Shown: positions 35,273 to 44,368 of the stretch, piece by piece
How positions within the stretch are numbered: the first letter of the stretch is position 1
How the letters are laid out: each line of letters starts with the position of its first letter
Assembly (NCBI RefSeq): GCF_000379725.1
Contig: NZ_KB903622.1
Coordinates: forward strand, 1 to 64,000
DNA length: 64,000 nucleotides
Source of the DNA: Cytophaga aurantiaca DSM 3654
GTDB taxonomy: Bacteria; Bacteroidota; Bacteroidia; Cytophagales; Cytophagaceae
Direction of reading: 5' to 3'
Translations under genes and position numbers: made by a program
Notes under the pieces: model-generated
What the model saw: only the letters and a program-made list of their open reading frames with translations
What the model was told of the DNA's origin: nothing
The model's database searches: none

Positions 35273-36319
35273 TCAATATTGAGGAATAATAAGTTCTACC
35301 TGAAAGATACCGTTTTCATCTTTAATTTTCACCAGATTTTTTCTTCCGAATGATAAAGCGAAGCGATGTTGTACATGCGTTAGTCCCAGACCATTTCCGT
35401 TTTGTTTGTGTACAGACGGATCGTGATTGTTTTTTATAAGTATGTGCAGCGCATTGTCTTCAACAAAGCTGACGATTTCAATCTTAACCATTCCAATGAA
35501 TCCAAACAAGCCATGTTTGATGGCATTCTCAAGAAGCGGCTGTAGGATCATAAAGGGAGCCTGACATGAAAGAGAATCTTCTGAAATCGTTGTTTCAATA
35601 TCCAATCTGTTCCCGAAACGGATTTTTTCTATAGAGCAATACAATAAGCCATTTTGAAGTTCTTCCGAAAACGGAACCGATTTTTCTTTATTCTTTTCGA
35701 TTGATAAACGCAGGTAAGAAGATAAGTTTGTAAGCATCTCCTGCGCTTTTTCCATATCCTGATACATCAATGCATGAATGGAATTTAAGCTGTTGAAGAT
35801 GAAGTGCGGTTGCAGCTGTGATTTTAATAAATTCAGTTCGCCTTCCTTTACCAGCGTTTTCCATTCGGCTTCTCTTTCTATTCGTGCCTTATACGAGCTG
35901 TAATATTTATACAGGTAATACGATAAAGCGAGTATGCAATAGAAGAACAATGCGATGACAATTCGGAATGGTGTTGTGGTTTGAATGAAATTCAGAAAAT
36001 AAAAATCGTTGCTTAGGATTTTTAAAATTGAATTCGAAATAAAAAACCACAGCGTAATAAAGAGCAGTGCAGCAATAAAATGATTTAATATAGTAAAGAG
36101 GATTTTTGTATTGTCAATACTTATAAAACGTACGGTGTACCAGGAAAGCATGCCGATCATGGCAAAGATACCAGTAGATATACCTGCATCGATGACGCTT
36201 AACGTGGTAGGTATTTTATAAATGTATATATCAATGAATGCATGAATGCCTAATACGGGCATCCATGCAAAGATATAGGTGTATAGTTTTCTTTTAGATA
36301 CAAATAAAGGATGCTGCAT
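35273..36319 (-). CDS. LytS-type sensor histidine kinase
   Basis: The 348-residue kinase has four membrane helices (about 10-140) and a His_kinase domain with QLQPHFIFNSLNSIHALMYQD carrying the phospho-His. An ATPase end with MILQPLLENAIKHGLFG and GNGLGLTHVQHRF follows. All catalytic boxes are present. It is the partner of the LytTR regulator just downstream, and 2 bp separate it from the LiaF-like gene upstream. The sensor part has no extracytoplasmic domain, so it may sense the membrane or act through its neighbour. Confidence 0.93.
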   Translation of the reverse strand: MQHPLFVSKRKLYTYIFAWMPVLGIHAFIDIYIYKIPTTLSVIDAGISTGIFAMIGMLSWYTVRFISIDNTKILFTILNHFIAALLFITLWFFISNSILKILSNDFYFLNFIQTTTPFRIVIALFFYCILALSYYLYKYYSSYKARIEREAEWKTLVKEGELNLLKSQLQPHFIFNSLNSIHALMYQDMEKAQEMLTNLSSYLRLSIEKNKEKSVPFSEELQNGLLYCSIEKIRFGNRLDIETTISEDSLSCQAPFMILQPLLENAIKHGLFGFIGMVKIEIVSFVEDNALHILIKNNHDPSVHKQNGNGLGLTHVQHRFALSFGRKNLVKIKDENGIFQVELIIPQY

Positions 36320-36321
36320 TG

Positions 36322-37023
36322 TTATGCTCTTTTAATTTCAATTCCACCCATTACCACACTGCCACGTAATATAATTGTTGCAGCCGGATCAATATGTACA
36401 TTGTTCGCATATTGACCTTCATCTTCAATGCCACTCATGATCGGTGTAATTTCAGATTGAATGTTCCATTCGCGTGATATCTTAAGACTTACACCGCCCA
36501 TTACAACAGACAGGTCAATGATGCAACCTTCTTTTGATAAATAGCAATTGGTTAAGTCCAGTTCTACACCACCCATAACGGCAGTGATTGTACCTCCTTT
36601 GAAATCGTATGAACTGATCTGACGTGTATTGCCGCTCATGATGGCGGTGATATCAAACAATTCTTCATTTACAGTATGTGTAGTTGACATAGGTTTTGGT
36701 TTATGGTTTTTCTTAGATCCGAATAGAACAATGATGCCGAGCAGAATAATAAGTGCCGGCCACATTTTTTCAATCTCAATAGGTTGAATAAATCCTGTTA
36801 AGGGTAAGATGAAATACGTTCCGATACCGATTAAGATCACTCCTTTGGTGATGGATCTGTAAAGCAGATAAACACCTACAAGGATCAACAGCATCTGCCA
36901 GGAGAATACATAGGCAGGAACTGCAAAGGGGAGTGCATTGAAATTATGTAAGAGGTAGAATGTACCGGTTAAGAGCAGCAGTGTACCTGCCCAGATTCTT
37001 TTGCCTGAAAATGATTGTGCCAT
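36322..37023 (-). CDS. LiaF-like membrane protein with YvqF/DUF2154-type C-terminal domain
   Basis: The 233-residue protein has four membrane helices (about 8-105). A cytosolic beta-rich domain with repeated VMGG-V/MSG units follows: AIMSGNTRQISS, AVMGGVELDLTNC, VMGGVSLKI, SVMGGIEIKRA. This is the cell-wall-active antibiotics response domain of LiaF/VraT-like proteins, which restrain or assist a kinase next to them. The gene is first in the operon with LytS and LytTR genes, which supports the role of a kinase modulator. Confidence 0.85.
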   Translation of the reverse strand: MAQSFSGKRIWAGTLLLLTGTFYLLHNFNALPFAVPAYVFSWQMLLILVGVYLLYRSITKGVILIGIGTYFILPLTGFIQPIEIEKMWPALIILLGIIVLFGSKKNHKPKPMSTTHTVNEELFDITAIMSGNTRQISSYDFKGGTITAVMGGVELDLTNCYLSKEGCIIDLSVVMGGVSLKISREWNIQSEITPIMSGIEDEGQYANNVHIDPAATIILRGSVVMGGIEIKRA

Positions 37024-37179
37024 AATGTTTGTTTTTATTATGGATCAAACTTACGCAATTCGAAAAAACGGAAAAACAAGGAATCGGTAAGCGGTAAAAA
37101 ATAGGAGGTGAACGGTAAAAAACGAAAGGCATTCTTACTAATAAGAATGCCTTAACGATTGAATAGAATTAATGAATTT

Positions 37180-37563
37180 TCATTGCACCAATGCAATATT
37201 CACATATTCTGTTAACTGAATGGCAAATGTAAAGATCGAAACAACAGCCATTAAACTGATAATTAAAAAGGCAATTGCTTTTGAATTTGTTTCCGGACTT
37301 TTTTCTGAGATCAGTTCGATCAGTTTTAAAAGAGTTTTTGTTGAACGCCAGGAAAAAATACAAAACAGTGCAAGTGGAATGATGATCGCTATAATTACCA
37401 GTGGTATGTTATGCAGTGTATAGAAATATCCAACGAGTATGGAAATAAGTCCGGAGGAACTGCCGGAGATCAAAGCCGTTTTAGCTTTCATGCCAATGAA
37501 TATAACTGAGCCAATGCCGCAGCTGATCAGAAAAAAACCGTAGAAAATAAGAATGATATTCAT
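37180..37563 (-). CDS. Small four-helix membrane protein
   Basis: The 127-residue protein has four hydrophobic helices spread along its length (about 4-24, 30-55, 56-72 and 98-120) and a polar loop near 75-95. It resembles DUF4870- or TMEM14-like small membrane proteins, with no definite family. It is 156 bp upstream of the LiaF-like module on the same strand. Confidence 0.65.
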   Translation of the reverse strand: MNIILIFYGFFLISCGIGSVIFIGMKAKTALISGSSSGLISILVGYFYTLHNIPLVIIAIIIPLALFCIFSWRSTKTLLKLIELISEKSPETNSKAIAFLIISLMAVVSIFTFAIQLTEYVNIALVQ

Positions 37564-37721
37564 GTTTGTTTATTTAATTGGTTGATGTTAATTATTCTTA
37601 AATAGCATACGAATATACGATAAACAGCCTGAATGGGTAAAGAAAATGTAATAAATACCAGTATTACGTCTCTTTAAATATTCTTACTTAACGGATTATT
37701 CGCTTTCTTTTTAATTGAAAG

Positions 37722-38508
37722 CTACTCTTTATTTTCTTTAGGGTTTGTATTATGTATGTTCACATTAAAAACCGGAGATTTATAATCCTCAGAAAGATAG
37801 CTTGGAGGAATGGTTGAGGTATTACCATCGCGACCAGCTCTATAATGCGGCGACATGATTTCTATACCTCTTTCATTATATTCATCCTGAATTTTTTGAT
37901 GCAAATCTGAATATATCGTTGCTTGCTTGTTTGCTTCCCGAGTGTATGCATTGATCTGACACGAAACATAAAAGTCTTCCATGCTGGTTTGTAATACAAA
38001 TGTCTTCGGATCTTCCAGTTTTTAACGCAGCATCAATAAGTGACTGGTGCATATCTCTCCATGGCAAGTCATAACCAATCTTAACCGTTGTATGAATAAT
38101 GAGTCCGTTGTTAGGTGCATCACTGGTATAGTTTACAGTATGGCTATTCATAATGGTTGAATTCGGAATAGACACAATTTTATTTTTGATTGTCCGTACG
38201 CGTGTTACCAGTAATGATTTTTCTATTACATCGCCGGTTACATCACTGATCTTTACTCTGTCGCCTATTTTGAATAAACGCATATAGGTGAGAATAATTC
38301 CTGCAATGATATTGGATAAAGAACACGCAGATCCGAACGTGAATAAAAAACCTAAGAATACAGATACTCCCTGAAAGACATGGGAGTCACTACCTGGCAG
38401 ATAGGGAAAAATAACAACGATTAAAGGATCTATTGAAGATCGTACACGGCTATTTATATGAAATGAAATTTCAACACAATACGTATCATTAAAAATAATT
38501 TTATATTC
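37722..38508 (-). pseudogene. Mechanosensitive channel (MscS family) pseudogene
   Basis: Reading the minus strand from 38508, with no start codon, gives a recognisable MscS pore and beta domain: FPYLPGSDSHVFQGVSVFLG, SNIIAGIILTYMRLFKIGDR, VIEKSLLVTRVRTIKNKIVS and IPNSTIMNSHTVNY. At 38019-38023 a run of five T (A on the coding strand) puts the frame off by one; removing one base joins ALK to LEDPKTFVLQTS and on to EDFYVSCQINAYT-type sequence, then a family-like end (GIEIMSPHYRAGRDGNTSTIPPSYL). The N-terminal membrane helices are missing and a stop closes the frame at 38509. So it is truncated and frameshifted. Confidence 0.8.
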
Positions 38509-38680
38509 TCATACTTTCTTTTTTCATTATTTATGAGTCTTACAGGAAAATAATATTCATTATTATTTTTAATAATATGCTGGTATCATCTTTCAGATTT
38601 CATTTATAGATATATTTTTCTTATATTAATAATAAGTCATTTTTTCGTTTTTATTTTATTTAACCTTAAAATCAAAAAGC
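38509..38680. other. 172-bp leader region of the trehalose operon
   Basis: Very AT-rich with no gene. It should contain the promoter of the GH15-otsAB operon, but no confident -33/-7 pair was found. Confidence 0.4.
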
Positions 38681-40462
38681 ATGGAGGTGCCACACAAGTA
38701 TGATATGGGTGTTATAGGCAATTGTTCTTTTATTGCATACGTAAACAAAAACACAAATATTGATTGGTTGTGTTTGCCAAGATTTGATTCTGACTTTATG
38801 TTCGGAGGATTGCTGGACAAAAAAAAAGGGGGACAATTTTCTATTAAACCTGCAGATGAAAATTTAGCAGAATACGAACAGGCCTATTTAGAAAACACAA
38901 ACATTCTGGTTACTATTTGCCATACGCCAGATGGAAGTTATAAGGTAACAGATTTTGCACCACGCTTCCAACAGCATAACAGAAACTTCAGACCACTCAT
39001 GTTGGTTCGGAAAATAGAAGTGATGCATGGAAAGCCACGTATAAAAGTTACCTGTATACCTGGCAATATGAGAGGCAATAGAGATACAGCTACATCGTAT
39101 GGAAGTAACCACATTCGGTTTTTACATTTGGATGCAGATGTTCGGCTTAGTACGAATATTCCGATTACGTATATCATAGATGAAAAGGAATTTTCCTTAA
39201 CAGAAACGAAATATATATTTTTTACTTATGGTCCTCCGCTTGAAGCGGCAATAGATTATACGGCTGAGGAGTTTCTTCAAAAGACACGTCAATACTGGAA
39301 CAGCTGGGTAAAGACCACTTATATTGTAAATTTTTATCAGGCACAAATTATCCGATCCGCACTGGCTTTAAAGTTACATCAATTTGAAGATACAGGCGGC
39401 ATTATTGCAGCGGGTACAATGAGTTTGCCTGAGAGCAATGGCTCAACCCGGAATTGGGATTACCGCTATTGCTGGATGCGTGACACCTATTATACGCTTC
39501 AGGCATTTAATACAATTGGTCACTTTGAAGAATCCGAAAAATATTTTCATTTTATAGAAAATATTGTGCAAAGTGAAATAGATCGCATACAGCCACTTTA
39601 TGGAATTGATTGTTCAAAAAAAATCGAAGAAATAGAATTAGATCTTGAAGGATATTTAGGTAATAAACCTGTACGTGTTGGGAACGATGCATATACGCAT
39701 ATTCAAAACGATGTGTATGGGCAAATACTGGCAAGCATTACACCGCTATTTACAGATCTTCGTTTAATAAGAACAAACCGTTTTTCAACAGATATAATTT
39801 ATAAGTTACTTTCATTCATTGATAAAACAATGGATGAAAAGGATGCAGGCTTATGGGAATTCAGACATCTTAGACAATATCACTGTTATACATTTTTATT
39901 CCATTGGGTAGGTGCAAAATCTGCATTAAAAATTGGCGAGTTATATAAAGATGAAGAGTTGATTGAAAAATCAAAATCAACAATTAAAAAGGCAGCTGAA
40001 ATGATCGAGCGATGCTATGATCCGGAACGAAAGGTATATACACAAGCTGCGGGATCGAAATATTTAGATGCTAGTTGTATCCAATTAATTAGTATGCATT
40101 ATCTGGATCCATCTTCTGAGCGTGCACGATTGCATTTAAAAGCTATCGAAGAAGATTTAATGGTTCAAGATGGTTTGCTTTTTCGCTACAAACACGAAGA
40201 TGATTTTGGAAAACCTGAAGTGACATTTCTGGTATGTGCATTTTGGTATGTAGACGCCTTGGCGTCGGTAGGCCGTATAGATGATGCTGTTTGTGCATTT
40301 GAATCGCTGATGAAATATTCCAATCATCTCGGCTTGTTGAGCGAAGATGTTGGATTAGATGGAAGTCAATGGGGTAATTTTCCACAAACATATAGTCATG
40401 TGGGTTTAATGAATTCGGCTTATAGAATTGCTAAAAAATTAGATAAGCCATCTTACATTTAA
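38681..40462 (+). CDS. GH15 family glycoside hydrolase (glucoamylase/trehalase type)
   Basis: The 593-residue protein has an N-terminal beta-sandwich (1-205) and an (alpha/alpha)6 barrel. GH15 marks are MSLPESNGSTRNWDYRYCWMRD in barrel helix 1, GLWEFRHLRQY with the probable general-acid Glu and NHLGLLSEDVGLDGSQWGNFPQTYSHVG with the probable base Glu. It probably cleaves alpha-1,4-glucosides or trehalose; bacterial GH15 trehalases have this form. No signal peptide, so it acts in the cytoplasm. Its stop overlaps the start of the otsAB-like gene (TAATG), so one transcript would hold both making and breaking of trehalose. Confidence 0.9.
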   Translation: MEVPHKYDMGVIGNCSFIAYVNKNTNIDWLCLPRFDSDFMFGGLLDKKKGGQFSIKPADENLAEYEQAYLENTNILVTICHTPDGSYKVTDFAPRFQQHNRNFRPLMLVRKIEVMHGKPRIKVTCIPGNMRGNRDTATSYGSNHIRFLHLDADVRLSTNIPITYIIDEKEFSLTETKYIFFTYGPPLEAAIDYTAEEFLQKTRQYWNSWVKTTYIVNFYQAQIIRSALALKLHQFEDTGGIIAAGTMSLPESNGSTRNWDYRYCWMRDTYYTLQAFNTIGHFEESEKYFHFIENIVQSEIDRIQPLYGIDCSKKIEEIELDLEGYLGNKPVRVGNDAYTHIQNDVYGQILASITPLFTDLRLIRTNRFSTDIIYKLLSFIDKTMDEKDAGLWEFRHLRQYHCYTFLFHWVGAKSALKIGELYKDEELIEKSKSTIKKAAEMIERCYDPERKVYTQAAGSKYLDASCIQLISMHYLDPSSERARLHLKAIEEDLMVQDGLLFRYKHEDDFGKPEVTFLVCAFWYVDALASVGRIDDAVCAFESLMKYSNHLGLLSEDVGLDGSQWGNFPQTYSHVGLMNSAYRIAKKLDKPSYI

Positions 40463-42678
40463 TGAAAGGAGAGGAAATGAATGATGAAAAAAGATTAATA
40501 ATTGTTGCATATAGAATTCCATTTAAAGTTACATTTCAGGAATCAGGTGAACGTACCTTACAACAAAATTCAGGAGGACTTGTTTCTGCGATATTATCGT
40601 TAGCTGAAAAGGGCGAGGCTATTTCTGACAAACAAAAAATACATTGGTTTGGTTATTCTACACCTGATATTTTACAGGAAGGAGAGACAAAAGTTGAAAA
40701 TGAAAATTTTATTGTCCATCCTGTTTTGCTAGACGATGAGTTAAACGAAGCATATTACGAAGGTTTTTGTAATAGTACTATCTGGCCGATATCACATTAC
40801 TATCCGTACCTTACCAGTTTTGATGAAGATCATTATGAAGCCTATGTAAAAGCAAATAAAATTTTTGCTGATAAAATAAATGCGTTTATCCGTCCGGGTG
40901 ATATTGTCTGGATACAGGATTATCAGCTCATGTTGTTGCCTGCTATGATACGTGCAGAGCATCCAGAGGCATCTATAGGTTATTTTCATCACATACCTTT
41001 TGCAACGTTTGAAATATTTCGCTTGCTTCCGAAACAATGGCAGTCAGATTTGTTAAAGGGATTGATTGGTGCGGATTTAATTGGGTTTCATACAAATGAT
41101 TATAGTCAATATTTTTTAAGAAGTGTACAACGTATACTCGGTTATGATACTACAGTACGTGATATAAGTATAGGTAATCGCATTGTTCGTGTAGATACAT
41201 TTCCAATCAGTATTGATTACAATAAATTTCAAAGTCTTTATGACAATCCTCAGGTAATGGAAAAGCGAAAAGAATTTCTAAAAGACTTGGGCCGGGAAAA
41301 AAATATTTTTTCTGTAGATCGATTGGATTATTCTAAAGGCTTAATACATCGCTTAAATGGTTTTGAATATTTTCTGGATCAGCATCCGGAATGGCATAGC
41401 AGGGTTGTTTTTACAATGATTGTTGTTCCATCCAGAGAAACGATTTTAAAATATGCTGAAATGAAGCATGAACTGGAAGAAGCAGTTGGCAGGATTAATG
41501 GGAAATATGGAACGCTTGGATGGCGGCCTGTAGTATATTTATATCGTTCATTAAGTTTTGATGAATTAGGAGCATTATACACGCTTGCAGATGTAGCATT
41601 AATTACACCTATTCGTGATGGGATGAATTTGGTTGCAAAGGAATTTGTTGCAACGCGTACAGATAAAAAGGGAGTTTTAATATTAAGTGAAATGGCCGGA
41701 GCTTCGTTGGAATTGACCGGTGCAATTTTAATTAACCCGACTGATAGGAAAAAATTATCTGATGCAATCGTTCAGGCATTAACAATGGATGAGCAGGAAC
41801 AAGCACAGCGTATGCAATTGATGCAAGACCGCGTTAAAGTTTATGACATATTTAAATGGACTGAAGATTACATGGATCAGTTAGATATAATAAAAACCAA
41901 ACAATTAAAATTCGAAGAGAAAATTATAAATCAACATGTACTGGCTAATTTTAAACAGATATTTGATGAATCAAGCAGACGTTTATTTTTATTGGATTAT
42001 GATGGTACATTGTCGCCAATCGTAGCGGATCCTTCAAGTTCTAAACCAAGTGTTGGAATTGTTGAGTTGTTGAAAAAAATAAGCAGCGATTTTAATGTCA
42101 ATGTTGCTATAATCAGCGGTAGAGATAAAGAATTTCTAAACTACATCTTTGATGCAAGTACAATTTTATCTGCTGAGCATGGAGCCTTTCTGCGCATACC
42201 CGGGCAAGATTGGGAGTTACAATATCAATACGACGATCAATGGAAGCATATGGTATTGCCAATATTTCAAAAATATACAGATAGATGTGCAGGATCCTTC
42301 ATTGAAAATAAATCTACTTCGTTAGCATGGCATTATAGAAATACTGAAACGGAATATGCACATATCCGATCAAGAGAATTTATTGAAGAGTTGGAGAATA
42401 AAATTGGGGCGAAATCAAATTTAACAATTATAGATGGCGACAAGGTTGTGGAAATGAAACCATCAGATGCTGATAAAGGAATAGCTGCAAGAAAAATTTG
42501 CGATTTGTATCAACCGGATTTTATACTTTCTATTGGTGATGACCGGACGGATGAAGACATGTTTAAGGCATTGCCGGATAATGCACTTACTATTAAAGTA
42601 GGCGTTAAAAATAGCTACGCGAAATTTACAATTAAGACCCAGGAAGAAGTGAATACTATTTTACAAACATTTCTGTAA
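40462..42678 (+). CDS. Bifunctional trehalose-6-phosphate synthase/phosphatase
   Basis: The 738-residue fusion has an N-terminal GT20 synthase (OtsA-like, about 10-490) with NSGGLVSAILSL, WIQDYQLMLLPAMIR, SIGYFHHIPFATFEIFRLLP and RDGMNLVAKEFVA. A HAD-type phosphatase (OtsB-like, about 500-738) has LLDYDGTLSPIV (catalytic Asp pair), IISGRD and DRTDEDMF. It makes trehalose from UDP-glucose (or another NDP-glucose) and glucose 6-phosphate. The ATG at 40462 is coupled to the GH15 stop, but the ATG at 40477 has a better ribosome site (aaaggagagg) and may be the true start. Confidence 0.93.
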   Translation: MKGEEMNDEKRLIIVAYRIPFKVTFQESGERTLQQNSGGLVSAILSLAEKGEAISDKQKIHWFGYSTPDILQEGETKVENENFIVHPVLLDDELNEAYYEGFCNSTIWPISHYYPYLTSFDEDHYEAYVKANKIFADKINAFIRPGDIVWIQDYQLMLLPAMIRAEHPEASIGYFHHIPFATFEIFRLLPKQWQSDLLKGLIGADLIGFHTNDYSQYFLRSVQRILGYDTTVRDISIGNRIVRVDTFPISIDYNKFQSLYDNPQVMEKRKEFLKDLGREKNIFSVDRLDYSKGLIHRLNGFEYFLDQHPEWHSRVVFTMIVVPSRETILKYAEMKHELEEAVGRINGKYGTLGWRPVVYLYRSLSFDELGALYTLADVALITPIRDGMNLVAKEFVATRTDKKGVLILSEMAGASLELTGAILINPTDRKKLSDAIVQALTMDEQEQAQRMQLMQDRVKVYDIFKWTEDYMDQLDIIKTKQLKFEEKIINQHVLANFKQIFDESSRRLFLLDYDGTLSPIVADPSSSKPSVGIVELLKKISSDFNVNVAIISGRDKEFLNYIFDASTILSAEHGAFLRIPGQDWELQYQYDDQWKHMVLPIFQKYTDRCAGSFIENKSTSLAWHYRNTETEYAHIRSREFIEELENKIGAKSNLTIIDGDKVVEMKPSDADKGIAARKICDLYQPDFILSIGDDRTDEDMFKALPDNALTIKVGVKNSYAKFTIKTQEEVNTILQTFL

Positions 42679-42692
42679 AGGTTATTTACCAG

Positions 42693-42836
42693 CATAGGCT
42701 CATAACAAAGCAATATACTTCCACTCTTAAATACTTTTGTTTTGATAAGCTGAAGATACAAGTCTTGTTTCTTATTGTGAAATAAAGGAATGCCTATGCC
42801 AACGGATGTCGTTAGAAGCATCTTTGTGAACTCCAT
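42693..42836 (-). pseudogene. Remnant of a dihydrofolate-reductase-like (RibD-C) gene
   Basis: The minus strand encodes, within a 73-residue frame, VGIGIPLFHNKKQDLYLQLI and then KTKVFKSGSILLCYEPM. This matches the C-terminal end of the RibD-C/DHFR-like proteins, and the gene at 51760-52311 has the same TKVFKSGSVLLCYKK end. The N-terminal four-fifths are absent from the region up to 42913. The frame is thus a gene relic, not a complete gene. Confidence 0.65.
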
Positions 42837-42913
42837 TCAATGTAAATGAAATTAAATGCAATTAGTTTTCCCATATAATTACGGGTTTTAAAAATCTATT
42901 AAAATATACAGAT

Positions 42914-43585
42914 TTACGCATCATATCTTTCCGGTTTTTCACCGGGTTTTAACAATTCAAATCCATCGCGATTAATATCTTTTAATGGTACTTGATTCAA
43001 ACTAATACTTGTTTTGTATTCTTTACCTTTTTCGAGGGTAGATGTTACAAGCAACGGTAGAATTTTTTTGTTCAAATAAAAAGCAACAAGGTCGTTGGTG
43101 GGTGAAAAAATAAAGAATACTTGCTGACCTTTTTCAAAAGCATCAAAAATGTATTCGTAAACAATAAAATGTTTTGCAATGGTATCTGTAGTATATTTTT
43201 TCAAACCGGCTTCAGAAATTGTGTAAGAAGTATAATGGCTTGGATCAGGAATGAATAAATAAAATGTGTAACTGTCGTCTAAAGATTCCGGATCGTCTTT
43301 ATAAAAGGGCGATCTTGGACGGTTCCAGCATTCCTTTCTTAATAACGCAAATGATATCCCAATGGGTAGTTTTTTTTTACTTGTATGCGTAGCGTACCAA
43401 AAATAAGCTGCAGCCGGGAGTGCAATAATAAGTGCAATCTGAAAAACAAAAAGTAAAATGAGAGCGCAAGCAACGCATGTATACATAAGTATGCGATACA
43501 TGTGCAGATCTTTCGAAAGTAATGCTTGTAAAGAAGCATATTCTTTTTTCCAATCCAAATTTGAAAGTTCTTTTTCGAAAGACAT
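42914..43585 (-). CDS. Membrane protein of unknown function
   Basis: The 223-residue protein has a short charged N-terminus, then two close hydrophobic helices (about 30-50 and 50-66). A long soluble C-terminal domain follows with FYLFIPDPSHYTSYTISEAGLKKYTTDTIAKHFIVYEYIFDAFEKGQQVFFIFSPTNDLVAFYLNKK, likely alpha/beta. No family recognised. It follows the lipoprotein gene at 43608 by 22 bp on the same strand. Confidence 0.68.
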   Translation of the reverse strand: MSFEKELSNLDWKKEYASLQALLSKDLHMYRILMYTCVACALILLFVFQIALIIALPAAAYFWYATHTSKKKLPIGISFALLRKECWNRPRSPFYKDDPESLDDSYTFYLFIPDPSHYTSYTISEAGLKKYTTDTIAKHFIVYEYIFDAFEKGQQVFFIFSPTNDLVAFYLNKKILPLLVTSTLEKGKEYKTSISLNQVPLKDINRDGFELLKPGEKPERYDA

Positions 43586-43607
43586 GTCTTTTCAATTCAA
43601 TAATGTA

Positions 43608-44210
43608 TCAATAACTGCTGCTGTACACAATGTCATAATAGCCCGCATCATTTTTCTCAAGCGAATAATACGAACCGGCTTTTTCTGATAACGGTGCATA
43701 TTTTGTAGAGTCTGTGTTCCAATCATTTATGGGATTGTAAAACAACATGTCGATTAGCCGTATCAATGTTTTTTTATCATTGCTTTTTGTATTGATCACA
43801 TAATTTGTCCCGCTTTCCTGGCAGGTAGATTTATTATAGATAATACCGGATTTAAATTTTTGTTTCCACGAACAAGGTGTTCCTTCACTTGGTTCTTTAT
43901 CAGTAGAATTTTTATAAGATAATGAATCAAAGCTGTTCGATATATACATATACCCCGGATCTTTTTTCGGCTGATGTTGAAGCATCGCAGGCGTAGGCAA
44001 AGGGAAATAACTCCCGTCCCAATCTTTGGCATATTCTTTCAGCTTTGTTATTTTAAAAGAATCCAGATCAGACGGTACGATCACAGGACGGCTTGCATCC
44101 ATCGTATCGATTATGCTATTTGTAGAATCTATTGCATTCGTTTCTTCGCTTTGCAGATACGAACAATTAAAAAATAAAAGCACAGAAAATAAAGATGCGT
44201 ATTTCAACAT
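43608..44210 (-). CDS. Lipoprotein of unknown function
   Basis: The 200-residue protein begins with a signal with a lipobox-like LLFFNCSYL. A Ser/Asn/Glu-rich linker and a mature domain rich in Tyr, Lys and Asp follow, with single features such as CSWKQKFKSGIIYNKSTCQESGTNYVI (two Cys). It lies directly upstream of the membrane protein gene, so the two may form a unit. No family recognised. Confidence 0.65.
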   Translation of the reverse strand: MLKYASLFSVLLFFNCSYLQSEETNAIDSTNSIIDTMDASRPVIVPSDLDSFKITKLKEYAKDWDGSYFPLPTPAMLQHQPKKDPGYMYISNSFDSLSYKNSTDKEPSEGTPCSWKQKFKSGIIYNKSTCQESGTNYVINTKSNDKKTLIRLIDMLFYNPINDWNTDSTKYAPLSEKAGSYYSLEKNDAGYYDIVYSSSY

Positions 44211-44307
44211 AGCTTAGAGGATTTTATTCAATATAAATAAAAACGGATAATAAGAAAATCATTTGACGAGTGTATTTGATATTTTGCAACGAAATGGGTT
44301 TCGATAT

Positions 44308-44346
44308 AAAACAAAAGGTCACGCCATTAGCGTGACCTTTTGTTTT
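44308..44346. terminator. Bidirectional terminator, 17-bp stem
   Basis: Arms 44308-44324 and 44330-44346 are perfectly complementary with a 5-nt loop (aaaacaaaaggtcacgc / gcgtgaccttttgtttt). It ends the minus-strand gene at 44369. Confidence 0.85.
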
Positions 44347-44368
44347 AGTATTATGAAATTAATTCAAA

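Noticed and set aside
42615-42836. 73-residue frame taken as a complete small gene
   Set aside because: Its readable part is only the end of a RibD-C domain and the rest has no family sense. It also overlaps the otsAB 3' end, so it is treated as a relic.
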